DNA of 64,000 nucleotides from Microcaldota archaeon (GCA_021817565.1 JAKAUP010000007.1:1-64000), one strand, 5' to 3'; shown: positions 16,338 to 24,908, counted from the stretch's first letter. The notes: generated by a model from the sequence alone, not told the origin. Translations and numbers: made by a program.

Positions 16338-17411
16338 CTATGTGACGTTCATTCTCTGTTCAAGCGATTTTATTGCAGGTAGCGTACAGAACGCATCCGT
16401 GTTGTTGATCGCCCCGCAAGTGTATGCCGCGTAAACATCGGCAGTAGCGTACTCTGACCATGAAAACTGATCGTTAAACGATTTCAGCTGTGAGAATACC
16501 TGCGAGTGGGTCTCATATTCTAGGGGTAGGTTGGTTGTTGGAGTGGAGTTTCCGAAGACTTCACCGACAGCGTAATCGAGCAGGGTTGTGCCCCAGAAGG
16601 TAAATGGAGTTCCGGCAAACTTCCCTGTAGAGTTCATGAATTCCAATGCCGATGCGTATGTGGCGTTTGGGGCGTTCTTTATGAAGAACGGAATTGGCTG
16701 CACCGTAAATCCATTTATTATAGGAGATTCGTAGTCCGATGATATGAAGTTTATGTATTTGCTTGAATAGTAGTTTCCGTATCCTACTCCCGCTGATGTT
16801 GTGTAGTTGTCCTGGTTCCAATATAAGGTAGGTAGGTCGTAGTCGCCGAAGCTGCTGTATCCGTAGTATAGTCTTGAGAAGTTCCCGAATCTGGAGAGCG
16901 CAAGCGCCATCGCCCACCTTCCTTCCCCGCAGAAGACGCACGATATTGCACCGACGTATATCACGCTTGGCTTCCCGCCGATTATGAAGGCGGGGTATTG
17001 GTTGCTTTTGTTGTATGGGGCCGTGATTATCTGGTTCTGTATTGTGCCGTTGAGCAGCATCTCCCCGGCAGTCTCGAAATATGAGTCTGGGGCATTGTTT
17101 ATTATGGCAAGGTCGGATGCGTTAATCGGTTCGGATATGTTTGTTAGTCTGTGCCCGAATGTTGCGTTGCTTGATAGATACTCTTTCAGAAGCGTTGTGC
17201 TGTTTGGGGGTTGGGTTGGGGAGGTGTTTGAGGCATGACCCAAAGTTGTTGATGTCCCGATCTTACTGTATATATGGGCTATCTCTGCATTGGAACTGAT
17301 ATAAAGGTAGGCAAAAGTCGCGGTCTGCACCACCAGCACCAGGATTATCAGATAGATGAGTTTTGTTTGCCTTCCAAACTCCTCGTTTCTTCGCATAGGA
17401 TCATTTCTCAT
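16338..17411 (-). CDS. DUF929-family thioredoxin-like exported protein
   Basis: An N-terminal signal anchor (residues about 18-39) precedes a Thr/Asn-rich linker and a globular domain with PSVIYVGAISCVFCGEGRWAMALALSRFGNF. This is the hallmark of archaeal DUF929 proteins, which have a thioredoxin-like fold with a CxxC (CVFC here). Sequons indicate that it faces outward. A role in extracytoplasmic thiol-disulfide chemistry is inferred, as the family is not characterised. The 357-residue length includes the N-glycosylated linker. Confidence 0.75.
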   Translation of the reverse strand: MRNDPMRRNEEFGRQTKLIYLIILVLVVQTATFAYLYISSNAEIAHIYSKIGTSTTLGHASNTSPTQPPNSTTLLKEYLSSNATFGHRLTNISEPINASDLAIINNAPDSYFETAGEMLLNGTIQNQIITAPYNKSNQYPAFIIGGKPSVIYVGAISCVFCGEGRWAMALALSRFGNFSRLYYGYSSFGDYDLPTLYWNQDNYTTSAGVGYGNYYSSKYINFISSDYESPIINGFTVQPIPFFIKNAPNATYASALEFMNSTGKFAGTPFTFWGTTLLDYAVGEVFGNSTPTTNLPLEYETHSQVFSQLKSFNDQFSWSEYATADVYAAYTCGAINNTDAFCTLPAIKSLEQRMNVT

Positions 17412-17431
17412 TGGTTTTTATACGGTTTGCG

Positions 17432-18094
17432 TCAAGACTTCGACTGCGTGTTTTGTTTTCCTTCAAGGTAAAGTTCGCTTGATAGCTTGTACCTTGATAC
17501 CGAATGCGCTATTACCTTCCCCTTGCCCTCGAATTTGGCCAGGAAGAGCCCGACTCCGCCGAACATTGCGGTTCTTACATTGTCAACGAATGTAATCTTG
17601 TATTTGAGTTGCGTGTCGAAACCAGCAATATGGCCTGGATCTATCTCAAGCGGATTGTCTGGAGTGACATCGTAAACGATTGCATCCCCCGAGAGGTGAA
17701 GGAAGACTGTGCCAGGGCCGATGAAGCGCTGCAGTATCAGTCCCGCGCCGCCGAAGAATGCTGCGCCGATGCCAACCGTCTGTATAGAGAACTTTACGCT
17801 TTCCGTTGATCCTATGAAAGCGAAATGCTCTGCAGAAAACTCCTGTTTTTCCTCAAGGTCAACCGCAACAATCTTTCCCGGTATTACGCCGCCCAATGAT
17901 ACCGTCCCTGCGCCCTTCACCGCCTCGAATTCTGTCAGAAGCGCTGTTGCGCCAGTTATCTTCCTCTCTATTGAGCTCACAAGCCCGCCTGCCATCCTTG
18001 GGGTCATCTTTATCGAATCGCTCTTGCTTATGAGCTTCCCCGAATCCGAGTATACCTTCTCTCCAGGCCCAAGATCGAATTTGAGTATCTGCAT
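17432..18094 (-). CDS. AIM24/TIGR00266 family protein
   Basis: The start ATG 18094, preceded by GGGGGAAG, gives a 220-residue beta-rich protein. Repeating Gly-rich segments (SLGGVIPGKIVAVDLEE, GAAFFGGAGLILQRFIGPGT, AMFGGVGLFLAKFEGKGKV) match the beta-helix-like AIM24/DUF124 family. Homologues are widespread, and in yeast Aim24 is mitochondrial and affects inner-membrane organisation; its prokaryotic role is unclear. An extension to 18124 adds ten residues without family support. Confidence 0.8.
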   Translation of the reverse strand: MQILKFDLGPGEKVYSDSGKLISKSDSIKMTPRMAGGLVSSIERKITGATALLTEFEAVKGAGTVSLGGVIPGKIVAVDLEEKQEFSAEHFAFIGSTESVKFSIQTVGIGAAFFGGAGLILQRFIGPGTVFLHLSGDAIVYDVTPDNPLEIDPGHIAGFDTQLKYKITFVDNVRTAMFGGVGLFLAKFEGKGKVIAHSVSRYKLSSELYLEGKQNTQSKS

Positions 18095-18192
18095 GCTTCC
18101 CCCTATTATGTTGTATTTCATCAAAACCCCTTCCTTTTCAGTATAGTATTTCTCCGCAATTAACTTTAATACTTGCTACCAAAGCATTTTGG

Positions 18193-18990
18193 ATGGAAAA
18201 GACAAAGCAGTTGATAAGGGAGAGGCACGAGATTACGCTGGCGAGATTAGCTGATGCGCACTGCCACTTATACGAACTGGATCGTTCTGCGATAACCGCT
18301 GCGCGCATGGCGGGAGTCAGGATAATGATAACGAACGGTGTTGATACGCGCACGAACGCGCGGACATTGGAGATGTATGGCCAAGATGGGATTTACTGCA
18401 TGGTTGGCGTACACCCGAACAGTGCGATAACGATTGAAGAAGATGAGTTGGAGTTTAATGTCAAACTTATAAAAGCTAACGCGAAGAAGATTGTGGGCAT
18501 CGGAGAGATAGGACTGGACTACCTCTCTGCAAAGGACGATGTACAGAAAGGGAAGCAGAAAAGGGCTTTGACGAGCATGCTTGATCTTGCGGCTGGATTG
18601 CGTAAGCCAGTAAGCCTGCATTCCAGGGGATCGATTAAGGATGTTTTCAAGATGCTTGAAAGCTATCCCGAACTGCCAGTACATATGCATTTTTTTGAGG
18701 GCAGTGCGGAAGACGCGAGACTGGCGCAAAAACGTGGTTATTACATATCTGTGCCGTACCTTAAGTCAGCCCAGCGAGCCGAGGCTGTGCGCGCAATGGA
18801 GCTTTCTAATATAATGGTTGAAAGCGACAGCCCAACAGCAAACTCTACGCCTTCTGATGTACTGAATGCGGTGCAGCTTGTTTCAGAGCTGAAGGGAATT
18901 GAGAAAAACAAGGTCGCAGAACAGACTTTTGAGAATACGAAAAGGTTATTTAATATTGATGCGACAAGATTTATGAGATCGGGCCTGTAG
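18193..18990 (+). CDS. TatD-like metal-dependent hydrolase
   Basis: The protein has the metal ligands of TatD nucleases: DAHCHLY (residues 21-27), GEIGLDYL (about 111-118), SLHSRGS, HMHFFEG and ESDSPTANSTP, on a TIM-barrel of 265 residues. TatD enzymes are Mg-dependent DNases or hydrolases acting on various substrates. An about 20-residue basic extension precedes the barrel. The last ten bases of the gene, including the stop, are also the first ten bases of the tRNA-Arg gene, an unusually tight overlap. Confidence 0.85.
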   Translation: MEKTKQLIRERHEITLARLADAHCHLYELDRSAITAARMAGVRIMITNGVDTRTNARTLEMYGQDGIYCMVGVHPNSAITIEEDELEFNVKLIKANAKKIVGIGEIGLDYLSAKDDVQKGKQKRALTSMLDLAAGLRKPVSLHSRGSIKDVFKMLESYPELPVHMHFFEGSAEDARLAQKRGYYISVPYLKSAQRAEAVRAMELSNIMVESDSPTANSTPSDVLNAVQLVSELKGIEKNKVAEQTFENTKRLFNIDATRFMRSGL

Positions 18991-19082
18991 CTCAGCTTGG
19001 ATAGAGCAGCAGCCTTCTAAGCTGATGGTCGCGGGTTCAAAATTCGCTTCATTCCGAAGGCATGAAAATCCCGCCAGGCCCG
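18981..19082 (+). tRNA. tRNA-Arg (anticodon TCT) with an insert in the T-loop
   Basis: The acceptor stem GGGCCTG (18981-18987) pairs perfectly with CAGGCCC (19075-19081), and the discriminator is G at 19082. The D-arm is GCTC/GAGC and the anticodon loop CTTCTAA at 19014-19020 gives TCT. The T-stem GCGGG (19031-19035) pairs perfectly with CCCGC (19070-19074), but the loop between them is 34 nt, not 7. This implies a roughly 27-nt intron after TTCAA, containing a TTCG/CGAA hairpin. The gene overlaps tatD by 10 nt and the convergent gene by 34 nt. CCA is not encoded. Confidence 0.85.
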
Positions 19083-19504
19083 TCTTTATCTTCATCGGAA
19101 CCTTTTCTTCCGCCCCTCCTCCCCTGCTTTTCCCTGCGGGCTGTCGCGAACTCTGTTTCTATATCCTCCTCCTTGTCGCTCTTCATCCATTCGGATATGT
19201 AGCTGGCAATGTTGTTCAACGGCCTGGTGTATCTGTTTGTCAGCTCGAACGCGCCCTGCTCGTGCTTCAGCAATCCAAACTCAACCGCTTTGTCAAGATA
19301 CCTTTTTGATGTCGCAATCGGGATCTCCTTCGGCGCTTCCTTCAGGTGCATCTTTCCCCTCTTTTTGACTTCTGTTAGAAGCAGGGCGAAGCGGTATGCC
19401 TCTGTCTCGTTATCAAAGAATATCTTCGCGATTTCCCTTATGTTGGGGTTTTTTACTTTATTCTTGAATGGCGCATCCTCAAACTCCCAATACTTTATTG
19501 ACAT
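19049..19504 (-). CDS. Hypothetical protein, possible winged-helix
   Basis: The 151-residue protein has a helical core (IAKIFFDNETEAYRFALLLTEV) and a segment resembling a winged-helix recognition region (IATSKRYLDKAVEFGLLKHE, GAFELTNRYTRPLNN), then a charged low-complexity tail rich in K, E, D and G. A DNA-binding role is plausible but only inferred. Its last codons and stop (19049) lie inside the T-loop insert of the convergent tRNA-Arg gene. It starts 8 bp downstream of the DRG GTPase gene and is probably co-transcribed. Confidence 0.55.
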   Translation of the reverse strand: MSIKYWEFEDAPFKNKVKNPNIREIAKIFFDNETEAYRFALLLTEVKKRGKMHLKEAPKEIPIATSKRYLDKAVEFGLLKHEQGAFELTNRYTRPLNNIASYISEWMKSDKEEDIETEFATARREKQGRRGGRKGSDEDKDGPGGIFMPSE

Positions 19505-19512
19505 TCGAACAC

Positions 19513-20607
19513 CTATTTCTCAATTACCAGTATCACTATATCCCCATCTTTTAATATATGTTTTCCGCCAACTTTCTGGTTTTGGAACTTGGTGCTCTTT
19601 CCTGTCACCAGTGCGCCTTTGAGCCGCTCCGCCATTTTTGTATGTATCCTCCTCGCAAGCTGTTCCACCGTGGCCGGATCTCTCAGCGTTATGGGGGATG
19701 GCTGTGCGCTTTCCTTCGGCCTTATGTATACCCTGATTATTCCTGCGTTTGCGTATATCCTATCTTTTAGCACGTCGATATTCTGACGCGTCAGCGTGCT
19801 GATCGGAACCACTTCCATGCCCAGTTCTTTTGAGAGTTTTTCGGACATGGATGCGTAATCTTCAAACATGTCTATCTTGTTGAGCGCCAAAATCCCCCTC
19901 TTGTACCTTGCCCTTTTCAGCATTATGTTTATGAGCTCGTCCTCTCCGACTTCGTCGTATATCGCGGCGTCGCCGTTGTATATGCCCAGACCGTTGAATA
20001 TCTCCTTTACCGAATCCCTCGGAAGGCCTGATCTGTTTACAGTTATCCTGAGCGGACCGGTGGTTTCTGAATACCTGACATCCCTTTCCTTCCTGTTTAT
20101 GTATATGCCTGCGCCCCTTAGCTCTTCAATCAGCTGTTTTGCGTTTCCAGACTGCGCAGCGTCCACAACGAAAAGCACCAGATCAGTCTCTCTCACTTGT
20201 CCTATCACTGTAGAACCCATACCATATCCCGCATGTGCGTCCTCCAATATGCCTGGGAGGTCGAGCACCTGTATGTGCGCATCCCTGAATAGAAGCGTAC
20301 CCTGTATTACCGACCTTGTGGTGAATGCGTATGCCGCTGTTTTGGAATCTGCGCTTGTTAGCACATTTATTAGGGACGACTTTCCCGCACTCGGAAATCC
20401 AACAAGCACCACTGTCGCGTCCCCACCCTTTCTTGCAAAAAAGCCGTATGCGCCAGACCTTGCCGATTTCTGCGCTTCCTTCTTCGCCTTAGCTATCTTT
20501 GCCCTTAGTAACCCCAGGTGCTTGTTGGTGGCTTTGTTCTTCTTTGTGGAGGACAGTTCCGCCTCAAGCTCCTTTACTTTCTCCTCCTTTTGCGCTTTTT
20601 CCGGCAT
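19513..20607 (-). CDS. DRG-type (OBG superfamily) GTP-binding protein
   Basis: G1 is GFPSAGKSSLINVL at about residues 74-87, G3 is LDLPGILEDA and G4 is LNKID. The N-terminal lysine-rich helix-turn-helix region (EKVKELEAELSSTKKNKATN) and the C-terminal TGS domain (IRVYIRPK to the end, GDIVILVIEK) define the Drg family, which binds ribosomes and is linked to translation. The length of 364 residues is typical. The order and composition match archaeal Drg rather than YchF. Confidence 0.93.
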   Translation of the reverse strand: MPEKAQKEEKVKELEAELSSTKKNKATNKHLGLLRAKIAKAKKEAQKSARSGAYGFFARKGGDATVVLVGFPSAGKSSLINVLTSADSKTAAYAFTTRSVIQGTLLFRDAHIQVLDLPGILEDAHAGYGMGSTVIGQVRETDLVLFVVDAAQSGNAKQLIEELRGAGIYINRKERDVRYSETTGPLRITVNRSGLPRDSVKEIFNGLGIYNGDAAIYDEVGEDELINIMLKRARYKRGILALNKIDMFEDYASMSEKLSKELGMEVVPISTLTRQNIDVLKDRIYANAGIIRVYIRPKESAQPSPITLRDPATVEQLARRIHTKMAERLKGALVTGKSTKFQNQKVGGKHILKDGDIVILVIEK

Positions 20608-20732
20608 TTTTTATCACTTATATTAGAGTAAAAATATTTTACTTTGGTAATATTATGTTACTGCATATATGCTTCTGAAGTAATCGTATTAATATTTATT
20701 TGTTGTCCCATACAATTACATAAGTGAGAAAA

Positions 20733-20846
20733 ATGGCTGCAAAAAAGAAATCGAGCAGGGCAAAAGCGAAAAAGTCGCGCAGTTCTGCTAGGTCGAAAAC
20801 AAGAAAGAGTGCGGGAAGGAAGAGTAGTTCGAGGGCAAGAAGATAA
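20733..20846 (+). CDS. 37-residue Lys/Arg/Ser/Ala-rich basic peptide
   Basis: ATG 20733 (GTG 20724 also in frame) opens a peptide made almost only of K, R, S and A (MAAKKKSSRAKAKKSRSSAR and on to a final RARR). Its composition resembles histone H1 tails, bacterial Hc1-like proteins or protamines, so it may condense DNA or bind RNA. It has its own AT-rich upstream region and a T-rich terminator right after the stop. I know no named family. Spurious translation is unlikely because of the biased composition and clean signals. Confidence 0.6.
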   Translation: MAAKKKSSRAKAKKSRSSARSKTRKSAGRKSSSRARR

Positions 20847-20856
20847 CTCGACGCTT

Positions 20857-20878
20857 CCTTTCTTTTTCTTTTTTTTGT
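20857..20878 (+). terminator. Poly-T terminator after the basic peptide gene
   Basis: A run of mostly T (TTTCTTTTTCTTTTTTTTG) starts about 10 bases after the stop at 20846. Archaeal transcription often ends at such T tracts without a hairpin. Similar tracts follow genes at about 30420-30446, 31190-31218 and 37996-38036. Confidence 0.6.
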
Positions 20879-22162
20879 TTACCCACCAAACATTTTCTTT
20901 AGGTTCCTGTTGTTCTTCATGCTCTTGTACGATTTTTTCATTTTGTTGAAGTTTGAAATAAGGTCACGCACATCCTTCTCGGATGTTCCGCTGCCCCTTG
21001 CGACCCTTGATATCCTTGACTGGTTGTGAAGCAGCGACGCGTCCTTCCTTTCCTCTCTCGTCATTGAGGAGATGATGTATTTGTATTTTTTGAGCTTTTC
21101 TTCGCCCTCGTCTATCATCTCCTTTGGCACATCTGCTGCCCCAATCATTCCGAATATGTTCTTCAGCGGACCCATCTTGTTTATCGCTTTCAGCTGCGTA
21201 TAGAATGTTTCGAAGTCCATCTTATCTATGTCGACATCTTCCGGCTGTACCCCGGCTTCCTTAACAGCGCTCTGCACCTTCCCCACCAGCGCGGCGATGT
21301 TCGGTATACCGAGCAGTCCCCCTATGAAGGAGTTCGGATCGTATGGCTGCAGATCGTTGACTTTCTCCCCTTCCCCTATGAAAAGCACTTTTGCGCCTGA
21401 TGATGCAGCCGCACTGAGCGCACCTCCTCCCTTTCCGGAACCGTCCATCTTGCTTACTATTACGCCGTTTATCTTGACTGCCTTGTCAAACTCTCTAGAT
21501 TGTACGCCTGCGACCTGCCCAATGTCCGCACTCAGCACCAGTATCTTTTGATCTGGGGCAAAAACTTTGTTTACCGCCTTGAGCTCTGTTATGAGCACGT
21601 CGTCAAGCGCGCTCCTTCCGCTTGTGTCGCATATGATTACCTGCTTGCCCTTCATCGCCTTTAACCCCTGTTCTGCGATCTTTGCTGCGTCCTTTTCGCC
21701 CTTTACTCCGAAGAACGATGCGTTCGCGCTTTTCGCCAATGTTTCAAGCTGTTCGTACGCGGCAGGTCTTGAAACGTCGCAGCATATGAGACCAGTGCTC
21801 ATCCCTCTGTTCTGGTAGAACCTGGCCAGCTTTGCTGCTGTGGTTGTCTTTCCAGATCCGTAAAGACCCAGAAGAAGAATCCTTTGCGGTTTTATTTCTG
21901 GACTGTATGTATTGCCCATCAATTCTACTAGCCCTTCGTACACTATGTTTGTTATGTACTCTTTTGGGGGAAGACCTGCTGGCGGTTTGCTTGCAAGAGC
22001 CTTCTTCTCTATTTCCTTTGTGAACTTGAATACGATGTCAACCTCCACGTCAGACGCTATCAGCACCTTCTGGAGCTCCTTATTGAACTCCCTTATCGTT
22101 TTGGCATCGATAATCGTAGAGCGGGATATCATGCTGAGCGCTTTCCTTAGACCTTCTCCCAT
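20879..22162 (-). CDS. srp54: Signal recognition particle 54 kDa protein
   Basis: This NG-M domain GTPase of 427 residues starts from ATG 22162, with GGTG upstream at 22178. The N domain helices lead to G1 GLYGSGKTTTAAKLA (about 105-119), then the G-domain motifs ICDTSGRSALDD, VSKMDGSGKGG and GEGEKVNDL. The methionine-rich M domain has MTREERKDASLLHNQSRISR and ends in KSMKNNRNLKKMFGG. It targets signal-bearing nascent chains to SecYEG with 7S RNA. No 7S RNA gene was identified with confidence in this window. Confidence 0.96.
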   Translation of the reverse strand: MGEGLRKALSMISRSTIIDAKTIREFNKELQKVLIASDVEVDIVFKFTKEIEKKALASKPPAGLPPKEYITNIVYEGLVELMGNTYSPEIKPQRILLLGLYGSGKTTTAAKLARFYQNRGMSTGLICCDVSRPAAYEQLETLAKSANASFFGVKGEKDAAKIAEQGLKAMKGKQVIICDTSGRSALDDVLITELKAVNKVFAPDQKILVLSADIGQVAGVQSREFDKAVKINGVIVSKMDGSGKGGGALSAAASSGAKVLFIGEGEKVNDLQPYDPNSFIGGLLGIPNIAALVGKVQSAVKEAGVQPEDVDIDKMDFETFYTQLKAINKMGPLKNIFGMIGAADVPKEMIDEGEEKLKKYKYIISSMTREERKDASLLHNQSRISRVARGSGTSEKDVRDLISNFNKMKKSYKSMKNNRNLKKMFGG

Positions 22163-22231
22163 ATCCAAAAAGAACACCTTCTTTTAAAGATCGGACTAAA
22201 TGATTATATCCCTTTTTATCCACATTATTTT

Positions 22232-23368
22232 ATGGAATTGGTAGTATTTCAATCCAACCTTACGCTAAAGGGCGGTGCGGAGAGGGTTGTTTTTGAGATA
22301 GCGAAGCATTACGGCGCGCGCATATACACCGCAGAATACGAGAAGGAGAAGACATTCCCCGAGTTTAAGGAGCTTGAGGTAAACATCATCGGGAAAAAGA
22401 CAGGGATACTAGGGAATGGGAGGGCGGCCCAGGGTTTCAGTTATGGGACTGCTTTCTACAATTATGACCTTAAAGGGGATTATGACGTTATAAATGCGCA
22501 TGTGGCGCCTAGCCATTGGATACGGAACAAGAACGAACGCGTACTATGGTACTGCCATACGCCTTTAAGGGAGATATATGACCTTTACAAGTTTAGGATG
22601 TCAATGCGTTCGCCTCTGAAGAGACCGCTCTATGCGGTCGGCGCGAGATTTGTAAGGAGGATGGATAGAAAGGTTGTGCATGAGGTGGAGATGATACTTG
22701 CGAACAGCGAGAACACAAACGGGAGAATTAAAAAGTATTTGGGAAGGGATGATGCGGTTGTGCTGCCCGGAGCCATAGATTACAGGGAATTTGTTTCGGG
22801 GGAGTATGGAAAGTATTTCTTTTACCCTTCGAGGTTCTCACCGAATAAGAGACAGGATTTTGCAATAAAGGCGTTTGAGATATTCAAAAAGAGGAAGAAG
22901 GGATACAAGCTCATAATAGCCGGAGATCTTTCCCAGGATAAGTTTTATCTTGAATATTTTGATAGGGTTAGGAGTGAGGCTGGACGCGTAGGCGACGTGA
23001 TTATAAAGAAGGCAATAACTAAAAAAGAGATGCTTGAACTTTACCAAGGCTGCTTGGCAGTCCTGTACCCCCCAATCAACGAAGACTACGGGCTTGTGCC
23101 TTTGGAGGCTGGCGCGGCCGAAAAGCCCGTAATAGCGGTGAATGAGGGTGGTCCGAGAATCACCGTTTTGGACAAGAAAACCGGATATCTGATATCCGAC
23201 GAAAATGAGATGGCTGAGCGCATGCTTGAGCTTGCCAATGACACGGGGCTTGCCGAGAGAATGGGAAGGGAGGGAAGGAAGAACGTTGTGCAAAACTACT
23301 CATGGAAGCATTTCTTCGAGGAGTTTGATAGGTACCTGCAGAAAGTCAAGAACTGGAAGCACGAATGA
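22232..23368 (+). CDS. Glycosyltransferase family 4 (GT-B fold)
   Basis: The 378-residue protein has an N-terminal GT-B domain (LTLKGGAERVVFEIAKHYGA) and a C-terminal sugar-nucleotide domain with FFYPSRFSPNKRQDFAIKAF, KLIIAGD, and PPINEDYGLVPLEAGAAEKPV, which contains the EX7E-type glutamates of GT4 retaining transferases. The substrate is unknown. With so many sequon-rich surface proteins nearby, a role in N-glycan or glycolipid assembly is a reasonable inference. It is convergent with the TBP-like gene, with no spacer. Confidence 0.9.
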   Translation: MELVVFQSNLTLKGGAERVVFEIAKHYGARIYTAEYEKEKTFPEFKELEVNIIGKKTGILGNGRAAQGFSYGTAFYNYDLKGDYDVINAHVAPSHWIRNKNERVLWYCHTPLREIYDLYKFRMSMRSPLKRPLYAVGARFVRRMDRKVVHEVEMILANSENTNGRIKKYLGRDDAVVLPGAIDYREFVSGEYGKYFFYPSRFSPNKRQDFAIKAFEIFKKRKKGYKLIIAGDLSQDKFYLEYFDRVRSEAGRVGDVIIKKAITKKEMLELYQGCLAVLYPPINEDYGLVPLEAGAAEKPVIAVNEGGPRITVLDKKTGYLISDENEMAERMLELANDTGLAERMGREGRKNVVQNYSWKHFFEEFDRYLQKVKNWKHE

Positions 23369-23662
23369 TTATTTTTCTACCTCCACCACATACTTCGACA
23401 TTATCTGCGCCACATGCTCCAAGACTCTCTTCACATCTGCCTCTGTCTTGGTTTTTGTGCATATCATCTTTCCGTTCTTGAATATTATGAGTACCCCCTT
23501 TGGATTCTCGCTCCTGAATATGGCTCCTGGGAACTGATCCGGTTCGTAATCCACCGATCGCATATCCCTGGAGAGATTATATAGGTCTATGCTCGCGTGA
23601 AGATCTGCGCTCGCCACCATATTGGTCACTGAGATTTGTGGGAACGGTATTCCGCTTTGCAC
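23369..23662 (-). CDS. Single-repeat TATA-binding protein (half TBP)
   Basis: The 97 residues match one repeat of archaeal TBP: ISVTNMVASADLHASIDLYN, then YEPDQFPGAIFRSENPKG, VLIIFKNGKMICTKTKTEAD and a final helix. Normal archaeal TBP is about 180-200 residues with two such repeats forming a saddle. Here the frame stops at 23369, directly against the convergent glycosyltransferase, so there is no room for a second repeat. A start at GTG 23662 is weak; in-frame Lys-rich sequence extends upstream to a TGA without a standard start. It could act as a homodimer or be a paralogue of a full TBP elsewhere. Confidence 0.8.
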   Translation of the reverse strand: MQSGIPFPQISVTNMVASADLHASIDLYNLSRDMRSVDYEPDQFPGAIFRSENPKGVLIIFKNGKMICTKTKTEADVKRVLEHVAQIMSKYVVEVEK

Positions 23663-23768
23663 GCCCGTTTTTTTCTTTTTGTTATCGCTCTTTCTTGGCG
23701 TTCAAACACCCCTGGTATAGTTTATTTAATCTAGAAAGGTATATATAGCTGCACAGCAGGGGAAACTT

Positions 23769-24866
23769 ATGCATAATTCTGTGAAGATTATTGGGGCAGG
23801 GGCGATAGGCCTTTATCTCGCAGGCAAGCTAGCGCAAGCCGGAATAGAAACCACTGTTTATGATGGAAAGAGGGATATAAGGGAAAGGGCAGAAACCGCT
23901 TCAGGCATACTGTCAAAAAGCGGATTGGGGCGCTTGGGCATGGATTACTCCGAGGCTCTTGTAAATGAGCTGGACGGGGTGGTGATGCATGTCAACGGAA
24001 AGAAGCTTAGAGTCAAGGCGGATACGGCAAAGGCGGTGGTGTTGGACAGAGGACTGCTTGCGCAGTCCCTTATGAACAATGCGGTTGATGCTGGAGCGAA
24101 TGTTGTGCTCGGGAAGAGGCTGGGAAAGGAGGAAATAACGGAGATGATGCATGAGAACAAGGTTGTTGTCGGGGCAGATGGGGCGATTTCGACAGTAGCA
24201 AACGCCGCGGGATTCGAGCCGATAAACGAATATGTGCTCACGTATAAGGCGGAGTTTGATGGAGCTAAAGTGAATGACAGGAACTCGGCAGAGCTCTTTT
24301 TCTCTAAGGATTTTGCACACAGATTCTTCGGATGGACGGTTCCTTACTCGGATTCGGTGCTTGAGGTTGGCCTAGGGATAAGCAGCTCCGCAAAGAGAAC
24401 CAGCAGAAGTGCGTATAACGATTTTGTTGGAAAAGAACTCGGGGATGTTTTGAAGGATGGAAGGTGCATGGGCGAGCACGCGAGCACCATACCGATAGCA
24501 AGAAGAAGAAAAACAGTTATGGGAAATGTGTTGCTTGTTGGGGATGCCGCGGGGCAGACAAAGTCTACGACCGGGGGAGGGCTCATTTTTGGCATTTCCT
24601 GTGCTAATGTTGCCGCGGCTGCGATAACGGCACACGTAAAGAATGGCGAGCCGCTCGGAAAGTACGAACGCGCGTGGAGGTCGAGATACGGATTGGACCT
24701 TAAGATGCATGACGCCCTACATTCTTACTACTCGAATTTCAATGGCTCTTTTGGTTTCTTCCTGGGAATGGCCGAGACGCTCGGATTAGACAAGTTTCTT
24801 AGCAGATATGGGGATATGGATAGTCCGAGTCTTATGGTAAAGAGATTCTTCACAAGGGCGCTTTGA
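23769..24866 (+). CDS. Geranylgeranyl reductase family FAD-dependent oxidoreductase
   Basis: The N-terminal Rossmann motif VKIIGAGAIGLYLAGKLAQA binds FAD. GADGAISTVAN and NVLLVGDAAGQTKSTTGGGL (about residues 257-276) are the typical second and third FAD motifs of archaeal GGR/DGGGPL reductases, which saturate the isoprenoid chains of membrane lipids. The length of 365 residues is normal. This fits the two prenyl synthases at 27.7-29.8 kb. The start is ATG 23769, preceded by GGGGAAACTT. Confidence 0.85.
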   Translation: MHNSVKIIGAGAIGLYLAGKLAQAGIETTVYDGKRDIRERAETASGILSKSGLGRLGMDYSEALVNELDGVVMHVNGKKLRVKADTAKAVVLDRGLLAQSLMNNAVDAGANVVLGKRLGKEEITEMMHENKVVVGADGAISTVANAAGFEPINEYVLTYKAEFDGAKVNDRNSAELFFSKDFAHRFFGWTVPYSDSVLEVGLGISSSAKRTSRSAYNDFVGKELGDVLKDGRCMGEHASTIPIARRRKTVMGNVLLVGDAAGQTKSTTGGGLIFGISCANVAAAAITAHVKNGEPLGKYERAWRSRYGLDLKMHDALHSYYSNFNGSFGFFLGMAETLGLDKFLSRYGDMDSPSLMVKRFFTRAL

Positions 24867-24908
24867 AGAATGTGTTTTGCTTTTATAGCCTTTCGTATAA
24901 TCCTTATT

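Noticed and set aside
18138-18353. Minus-strand frame before tatD
   Set aside because: It is antisense to tatD and has no protein-like features.
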